Notes under the pieces: model-generated | What the model saw: the letters and a program-made list of their open reading frames with translations, nothing else | What the model was told of the DNA's origin: nothing | The model's database searches: none | Assembly: GCA_026415415.1 (NCBI GenBank) | Contig: JAOAHE010000011.1 | Coordinates: 1-39,066 of the forward strand | DNA: 39,066 nt | Direction: 5' to 3' | Origin: Thermodesulfovibrionales bacterium | Lineage (GTDB): Bacteria; Nitrospirota; Thermodesulfovibrionia; Thermodesulfovibrionales; Dissulfurispiraceae | Part shown: piece by piece, positions 34,831 through 39,066 of the stretch | Layout: each line of letters opens with the position of its first letter | Numbering within the stretch: position 1 is the stretch's first letter | Made by a program: the position numbers and the translations under genes

Positions 34831-35310
34831 TTAACCTAAATTTTCAAAAGAATCCTTCCCTGCCTTACATACTGGACACTTCCAATCAGATTGCAGTTTC
34901 TCAAAAGGTATACCTTGATCTTTTTCTTTATAGAGCCATTTACATACAGCACATCGCCATACATTATAGTCTTCTCTGTCATGTATACTACTAATAATTT
35001 CCCATCCTCTCTTTTCCCATTCATTAACTGAAGGTGGATAAAAACCTGAATATATTACTTTATCCCTCGCATCATCAAAATCAACCTCAATAATATAACT
35101 ACCTTTTCTTACTTTATATCCCCATTTAAAATTATCTTTAGTAGAAGGAGTTGATGCCTTAGCAGAAAAAGAAAAATGATTACTATTTCTTTTAACCTTA
35201 GAGTAACTATAACAGCAGGGAAGTATAGAGGTACATCCACATTTACCATTTTTAAGCTCCAACCCATCTACTCTAAAACCACCCGGTATCTTTTCTATGT
35301 AAATTTCCAT
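34831..35310 (-). CDS. Rubredoxin fused to a cysteine-rich N-terminal domain of unknown function
   Basis: A 159-residue protein. The C-terminal part (117–157) is a rubredoxin-like domain: WRCAVCKWLY (Cys120, Cys123), GIPFEKL, and DWKCPVCKAGKDSFE (Cys145, Cys148). The glycine of the usual CxxCG knuckle is replaced by lysine on both sides. Residues 1–115 match no family I recognise. They contain KCGCTSILPCC (Cys24, 26, 32, 33), which could bind a second metal, then a beta-strand-like segment KWGYKVRKGSYIIEVDF. Its place between peroxiredoxin and desulforedoxin/flavodiiron genes argues for electron transfer in O2 or peroxide reduction. The ribosome site is weak, and a stem-loop lies between it and the peroxiredoxin gene. 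Confidence 0.8.
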   Translation of the reverse strand: MEIYIEKIPGGFRVDGLELKNGKCGCTSILPCCYSYSKVKRNSNHFSFSAKASTPSTKDNFKWGYKVRKGSYIIEVDFDDARDKVIYSGFYPPSVNEWEKRGWEIISSIHDREDYNVWRCAVCKWLYKEKDQGIPFEKLQSDWKCPVCKAGKDSFENLG

Positions 35311-35375
35311 TAAAACACCATATTAATAATTAATAAATAGCTCTCCTTGAGCTTATTTTTATTTGTTATATATCC

Positions 35376-35410
35376 TTAGCCCCCTACAAAATAGGAGAAT
35401 AGGGGGCTAA
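35376..35410. terminator. Strong stem-loop between peroxiredoxin and rubredoxin-fusion genes
   Basis: TTAGCCCCCTA (35376–35386) pairs perfectly with TAGGGGGCTAA (35400–35410): 11 base pairs, five of them consecutive G-C, loop 13 bases. It starts 14 bases after the peroxiredoxin stop. On the minus strand no T run follows, so it may attenuate or protect the upstream transcript rather than fully stop transcription; on the plus strand TCTTATTTTA follows. Confidence 0.6.
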
Positions 35411-35424
35411 TCTTATTTTAAAGA

Positions 35425-36069
35425 CTATTTTGATATAACATCTTCGCCACCATAGTAACCTTCAAGGGCTTCATAAACCTTACCCACCATCTGAGCTGAT
35501 GGTTTTAAAGTTTTATCTCCTTCATCTTTCCATTTTGCTGGGCATGCTTCTTCTGGATGAGCAGAAAGGTAAAGATTTGCTTTAAATTTCCTCATTAATT
35601 CATCGATATTCCTTCCGATGTTATAGAAATTAACTTCTGAGTTAAAAAGTTTTCCATCTGGGCTGATTATAAAAGTTCCCCTTAAAGCTAAGCCTGTCTC
35701 TTCATCATATACCCCAAACAATTTCGAAACTCTGCCTGTTGGATCTGCACCCATAGGATATTTCACATTTTTTAACATCCCCTCGGATGCTTGCCAAGCA
35801 AGGTGAGTAAACTTTGTATCAGTACTTACTGTTATAACCTCTGCACCAAGATTTTTAAACTTTTCATACTGTTCTGCAAGTGCTGCAAACTCGGTTGCAC
35901 AAACAAAGGTAAAGTCAGCTGGATAAAAAAACAGTATTGTCCATTTTTTATTAGCCTTTAACGTCTCAAGACTAATCTCACCAAAGTCACCTTTTGAAGG
36001 TTCATAAGTCTCCATCTTAAAATTAGGTACATCTTGCCCGACTCTCAAACCACAACAAATTTCTTCCAT
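35425..36069 (-). CDS. Typical 2-Cys peroxiredoxin (AhpC/Prx1 family)
   Basis: A 214-residue thiol peroxidase. PADFTFVCATEF (50–61) carries the peroxidatic Cys57 in the PxxxTxxC setting, Arg130 is the conserved catalytic arginine, and EEACPAKW (174–180) carries the resolving Cys176. The C-terminal YYGG-like tail resembles sensitive Prx1 forms. It reduces H2O2 and organic peroxides; the electron donor would be thioredoxin or, given the neighbours, a rubredoxin-type protein. The N-terminal pair Cys5-Cys6 is an extra. AGGAGGT precedes the ATG. It is encoded 66 bases downstream of the RCKP mini-gene and is likely under PerR control. Confidence 0.94.
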   Translation of the reverse strand: MEEICCGLRVGQDVPNFKMETYEPSKGDFGEISLETLKANKKWTILFFYPADFTFVCATEFAALAEQYEKFKNLGAEVITVSTDTKFTHLAWQASEGMLKNVKYPMGADPTGRVSKLFGVYDEETGLALRGTFIISPDGKLFNSEVNFYNIGRNIDELMRKFKANLYLSAHPEEACPAKWKDEGDKTLKPSAQMVGKVYEALEGYYGGEDVISK

Positions 36070-36135
36070 CTTTTACCTCCTCATTTTATCTTTTTTGATA
36101 ACAATTTAGAACTGAGCTTATATGCTCATTTAATA

Positions 36136-36240
36136 CTACTTTTTCTCCATTGTGCCCTGCTCTCCACATTTAGGGCATTTCTTAGGTTTACACCTTGTAT
36201 CCTTTGTTTCACCACATTTACTGCAAGCATAAATTGCCAT
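36136..36240 (-). CDS. RCKP-type rubredoxin-like mini-protein
   Basis: A 34-residue protein read directly from the minus strand: YACSKCG (Cys6, Cys9), then RCKPKKCPKCGE (Cys17, Cys22, Cys25). The RCKP motif and the two CxxCG knuckles place it in the small RCKP-type rubredoxin-like group found in anaerobes. It probably binds one iron or zinc through four cysteines and may carry electrons. AGGAGGT is 6 bases before the ATG, and the gene begins 20 bases after perR, so the two are co-transcribed. Confidence 0.85.
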   Translation of the reverse strand: MAIYACSKCGETKDTRCKPKKCPKCGEQGTMEKK

Positions 36241-36260
36241 CTCTTTACCTCCTAAAAATT

Positions 36261-36659
36261 TTATTTTTCTTTAGTTTTACATGACTTACAGATTCCATAG
36301 AAATCTATGTGAGTTGTTGTAATCTCAAAATCCTCTAAATAGTCCTTGGGTACTCTGATATCAAAATCAATATCTACATCAATTATTTTTTTACACTGTA
36401 CACAAATCAAATGGTGATGATGACGAGTGTCAGGATCATAATGCTTCTTATCAGGGTCAATAGTTACTTCTTGTACAAGCCCCATATTTTTAAGAATATC
36501 AATGTTTTTATACACAGTAGCTAACGAAATATTTGGGAATTGTTCAACCACATAATTATAAATATCTTCTACAGTTGGATGATTCTTGTTGCCCTGAAGA
36601 TATTTCATAATTGCCATTCTTTGAGGAGTTTGTTTAAGTCTTAAAGTTTGTTTATCCAT
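36261..36659 (-). CDS. perR: Fur-family peroxide-type repressor (PerR-like)
   Basis: A 132-residue winged-helix regulator. Helix-turn-helix region: TPQRMAIMKYL and NISLATVYKNIDIL. Two zinc knuckles, CVQC (Cys86, Cys89) and CKSC (Cys124, Cys127), give the structural site. By spacing from Cys86, the residues His27, Asp75, His81, His83 and Asp94 line up with His37, Asp85, His91, His93 and Asp104 of Bacillus PerR, the iron-sensing site where histidines are oxidised by H2O2. The aspartate at the Asp85 place favours PerR over Fur. It is the first gene of the defence island, with PerR-box-like elements around its own promoter. Confidence 0.92.
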   Translation of the reverse strand: MDKQTLRLKQTPQRMAIMKYLQGNKNHPTVEDIYNYVVEQFPNISLATVYKNIDILKNMGLVQEVTIDPDKKHYDPDTRHHHHLICVQCKKIIDVDIDFDIRVPKDYLEDFEITTTHIDFYGICKSCKTKEK

Positions 36660-36669
36660 ATCAATCTCT

Positions 36670-36725
36670 TAATAATAATTATTTTCAATTGATATAAGTT
36701 ATCATATAATAATAATTATTGTCAA
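36670..36725 (-). promoter_or_regulatory. perR promoter with paired PerR-box-like operators
   Basis: On the minus strand -35 TTGACA (complement of 36720–36725) and -10 TAACTT with an upstream TG (complement of 36696–36701) are 18 bases apart. The identical 14-mer TAATAATAATTATT occurs at 36670–36683 (between the start point and the perR start codon) and at 36707–36720 (in the spacer, touching the -35). Each matches 11 of 14 defined positions of the Bacillus PerR box. The imperfect palindrome TGATATAAGTTATCA (36690–36704) covers the -10. This fits autorepression. Confidence 0.65.
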
Positions 36726-36823
36726 TAGGTATTTTAAATTTTTTTAAATTTTTTTTTAAAACTTAAAATATACTTTACAACATTAAGGTTACAAGTGAAC
36801 TATCAAAATGTTAAATTAAAATT

Positions 36824-38356
36824 ATGGATGTTGAAAAAGATAAGGTCTTAATCAGGGGAGTTAACTGGTTAGGTGATGCCGTTATGACTATACCAGCAAT
36901 TAACTCCTTAAGAAAGACTTATAAAAACCAATACCTCTGCCAGCTACTAACGCCTTCAGTCTCAGCTATTTTTGAAAAAGATCCCAAAATTGATGAGATC
37001 ATTTTATACGAAAAAAAATTTAAAACTATTCCTGGACGAATAAACCTCTCTTTTTTATTAAGAAAAAAAGGGTTCTCAAAGGCATACCTCTTACAAAACG
37101 CTTTTGATGCTGCTTTAATAACTTTTTTAGCAGCAATTCCTGAAAGAATCGGGTATAACAGAGATGGTAGAGGTTTTCTACTTACAAGCCCTATCCCTTA
37201 CCATAAAGAGGATAGAAAACTCCACCATATAGAATATTATCTAAACCTTTTAAGGCAATCTGGATTAAAAGCTGAATACTCTATCCCTTATATATTTTTA
37301 TCATTAAATGAAAGGCTATATGCAAAAGATACGCTTTCAACTTTAAGAAAACCAGTTCTTGGAATTAACCCAGGAGCATCTTATGGCTCTGCTAAAAGAT
37401 GGTTAACAGAAAGATTTACAGATGTTTCAGAATGGTTTATAAAGGATTTAAAAGGAAGTGTAGTAATTTTTGGGAGCAAAAATGAAGAGCAAATTGCTTA
37501 TGAAATTTACAGCAAATTAACGAGAAATCTTTCGGAAGAAGCACCCATTATTAATTTTACGGGTAAAACATCAATAAGACAGCTAATGAGCCTTTTATCA
37601 GAATGTGATTTAGTCTTATCTAATGATTCAGGACCTATGCACATCTCTTATGCTGTTGGCACTCCAGTAGTCGCTATCTTCGGCTCTACATCACCAGAAC
37701 TCACTGGTCCACCGCTAAAAGGAAACATAGTTTTGCAAGGAAAAGCTATCTGTAGTCCTTGCTTTAAAAGAAAATGTGACCAAGAATATATAAAGTGCAT
37801 GTATGATATTTCATCTGAAGATGTATACTTCGCTTTAAAAAATATAATGCCTTATAATAGGGCTGTTTTTTTTGACAGAGATGGCACTCTTTGCGAAGAT
37901 GCTAATTACCTAAGAAGATGGGAAGATTTAAAAATTTTTCCACAAATTTATCACCTTAAAAAATTAAGAGAAAAAGGCTACCTATTAATTGGGGTTTCAA
38001 ATCAATCAGGAATAGCAAGAGGTATTATTGATGAAGATTTTGTAAAAGCAGTAAACAAAGAATTTATTGATAAATATTTTTTCCATGATTTTTTCTACTG
38101 TCCTCATCATCCAGATGAAAAATGTTCATGCAGAAAACCTGAGTTATCAATGATTTTTGAAGCAAAAATTAAATATAAAATAAATCTAAAAGAATCATTT
38201 GTGGTTGGGGATAAAGAGAGCGACATAATGCTTGCAAAAGCTATTGGAGCTAAAAGTATATTTATTATCAACAATAAAAAACGAGAAGATGTTTATTCCG
38301 CTGACTATACTGCATCCAACTTAAAAGAAGTAGTCGATTACATTCTCAATGATTAG
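36824..38356 (+). CDS. waaF-gmhB: Lipopolysaccharide heptosyltransferase II fused to GmhB phosphatase
   Basis: A 510-residue fusion of two LPS-core enzymes. Residues 1–345 are a GT9 heptosyltransferase: RGVNWLGDAVMTIPAINSLR (11–30), NPGASYGSAKRW, and NDSGPMHISYAVGTP (267–281) for ADP-heptose binding. Residues 346–510 are a HAD-IIIA phosphatase of the GmhB type: FFDRDGTLCEDANYL with nucleophile Asp351 and Asp353, SNQSG, the zinc loop CPHHPDEKCSC (Cys426, His428, Cys434, Cys436) and VGDKESDI. GmhB makes heptose 1-phosphate from the bisphosphate, an early step to ADP-heptose; WaaF uses the final product. Both halves look complete. It is divergent from perR. Its ATG has no ribosome site. Confidence 0.92.
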   Translation: MDVEKDKVLIRGVNWLGDAVMTIPAINSLRKTYKNQYLCQLLTPSVSAIFEKDPKIDEIILYEKKFKTIPGRINLSFLLRKKGFSKAYLLQNAFDAALITFLAAIPERIGYNRDGRGFLLTSPIPYHKEDRKLHHIEYYLNLLRQSGLKAEYSIPYIFLSLNERLYAKDTLSTLRKPVLGINPGASYGSAKRWLTERFTDVSEWFIKDLKGSVVIFGSKNEEQIAYEIYSKLTRNLSEEAPIINFTGKTSIRQLMSLLSECDLVLSNDSGPMHISYAVGTPVVAIFGSTSPELTGPPLKGNIVLQGKAICSPCFKRKCDQEYIKCMYDISSEDVYFALKNIMPYNRAVFFDRDGTLCEDANYLRRWEDLKIFPQIYHLKKLREKGYLLIGVSNQSGIARGIIDEDFVKAVNKEFIDKYFFHDFFYCPHHPDEKCSCRKPELSMIFEAKIKYKINLKESFVVGDKESDIMLAKAIGAKSIFIINNKKREDVYSADYTASNLKEVVDYILND

Positions 38357-38450
38357 ATTATCATATAATAATCATAAATCCATACATTTATCCTAATTAT
38401 CAAAAAATCACTTTATAGTAAAATAAGAAAATTTTAAAGGATGTTAATAT

Positions 38451-39066
38451 TTACTTAGCAAAGCTTTTTCTGAATCTCCAGACTGAGAAACTAAAAAGAG
38501 CAACACCAAGTAAAACTATTCCCACAATATCATGCCAAACATACTCTATTCCATTTCCTTTAAATAGGACACTGTAGCCAAAATCAATAAAATAACGCAT
38601 TGGTGAGATAAGACTTAGATACCGCATTATTGGATGCATTGACTCAGGGGGTGTCCATGCACCTGAAAGAAAAAGCATAGGGATAAGTATTACAAGCATT
38701 AGCATCATAGATTGGGCAAGATTTCTTGCTACCGTTGATATGACAAGACCCAAAGATGAAATAGTAAAGGCATAAAAAAGCATAACAGGATAAAAAAGAA
38801 GCAGACTTCCTCTTAATGGGACATCAAAAACTCCTTTAAGTATGCCAAAGATACTTATTGGTGAAAGAAGAGCTATGGCAAAGACTGTAGGAATTATTTT
38901 GGCAATGAATATCTCCCAAGTTCTTACTGGAGTAACTAATAACTGTTCTACTGTTCCATGCTCCTTTTCCCTAACCATTTGAGCAGCAGTTACAAGCAAA
39001 GCGACCATTGTAATCATATTGAAGTATTCAAGTAAACTCATAAACCATGAAGTAAGAGTATTGGGA
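38451..39066 (-). CDS. ABC-2 type transporter permease, 5' part outside window
   Basis: An integral membrane protein whose frame stays open to the window edge. The residues before the first internal Met (PNTLTSWF) continue the family pattern, so the ATG at 39041 is not the start. The visible 200 residues contain MVREKEHGTVEQLLVTPVR, the cytoplasmic coupling signature of YhhJ/YbhR-type permeases, and five hydrophobic segments, ending in FSVWRFRKSFAK. These permeases export drugs, sterol-like lipids or antibiotics together with an ATPase, which would be encoded upstream, beyond the window. Confidence 0.9.
   Translation of the reverse strand, partial: PNTLTSWFMSLLEYFNMITMVALLVTAAQMVREKEHGTVEQLLVTPVRTWEIFIAKIIPTVFAIALLSPISIFGILKGVFDVPLRGSLLLFYPVMLFYAFTISSLGLVISTVARNLAQSMMLMLVILIPMLFLSGAWTPPESMHPIMRYLSLISPMRYFIDFGYSVLFKGNGIEYVWHDIVGIVLLGVALFSFSVWRFRKSFAK

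Noticed and set aside
34836-35024. A 62-codon minus-strand frame inside the rubredoxin-fusion gene
   Set aside because: It is a shifted reading of the same DNA as the rubredoxin domain and has no cysteine knuckles. I also considered a frameshift in the fusion gene, but the domain is intact in the main frame.
38358-38372. The 15-mer TTATCATATAATAAT is shared with the perR promoter region (36699–36713)
   Set aside because: Here it lies just after the stop codon of the fusion gene, between convergent genes where an operator makes little sense. The match is all but one base A/T; chance or a weak AT hairpin is simpler.
1-39066. CRISPR arrays, insertion sequences, attachment sites or prophage genes
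   Set aside because: No regularly spaced repeats, transposase, integrase or terminal inverted repeats were seen; gene content and base composition look uniform.

Overview
The window is AT-rich DNA (roughly one third G+C by eye) from a Gram-negative, probably strictly anaerobic bacterium of the deltaproteobacterial/Nitrospirota type. The outer membrane is implied by a heptosyltransferase–GmhB fusion and an AsmA-like protein. Anaerobic life is implied by a tungsten-type aldehyde:ferredoxin oxidoreductase, a flavodiiron protein, desulforedoxins and rubredoxin-type proteins. I cannot name the genus. No mobile element, CRISPR array, prophage or rRNA is visible, and the genes look like ordinary chromosomal content.

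Layout. (1) 1–75 is the tail of a gene, followed by a gene-poor stretch and a large PEP-synthase-like phosphotransferase (569–3133, minus). (2) 3574–6364 (minus) is an ACT-domain protein followed by two tandem, closely related periplasmic binding proteins of the branched-chain amino acid type, closed by a terminator at about 3400. No permease or ATPase is nearby. (3) A single tRNA-Val(CAC), a small zinc-finger protein, and Nnr (NAD(P)H-hydrate repair). (4) 9433–16609 (plus) is a tightly packed run: a radical SAM fusion protein, ribonuclease G, LarE, a GlcF-like Fe-S protein and an RlmI-like methyltransferase. (5) 16843–23177 (minus) is another compact run read AOR, response regulator–GGDEF, hybrid histidine kinase, HemL. 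(6) 23597–27551 (plus): thioesterase, RluA-family pseudouridine synthase, nitroreductase and a GspE/PilB ATPase with duplicated MshEN-like repeats. (7) An HDOD protein and a soluble histidine kinase–receiver pair (minus), a 650-base empty divergent region, then the AsmA-like protein. (8) 33272–36659 (minus) is an oxygen and peroxide defence island: PerR, an RCKP rubredoxin-like mini-protein, peroxiredoxin, a rubredoxin fusion, two desulforedoxins and a flavodiiron protein. (9) The divergent heptosyltransferase–GmhB fusion and the cut-off start of an ABC-2 permease end the window.

How the parts work together. The island in (8) reads as one peroxide-responsive unit. Its regulator gene has a promoter overlaid by two identical 14-base PerR-box-like elements. 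The electron carriers would feed the peroxidase and the flavodiiron O2 reductase. Cyclic di-GMP links (5) and (6): a receiver-controlled GGDEF protein lies in the neighbourhood of an assembly ATPase with MshEN-type repeats. LarE next to a GlcF-like protein hints at lactate handling. Points that deserve most attention are the cysteine-rich N-terminal domain fused to rubredoxin, the PerR promoter architecture, the hybrid kinase with a damaged ATP-binding G1 box and a receiver lacking its aspartate, the PEP-synthase-like enzyme without its usual C-terminal barrel, and the orphan pair of binding proteins. Three genes too short to be noticed by length alone (two desulforedoxins and the RCKP protein) were read directly from the sequence.
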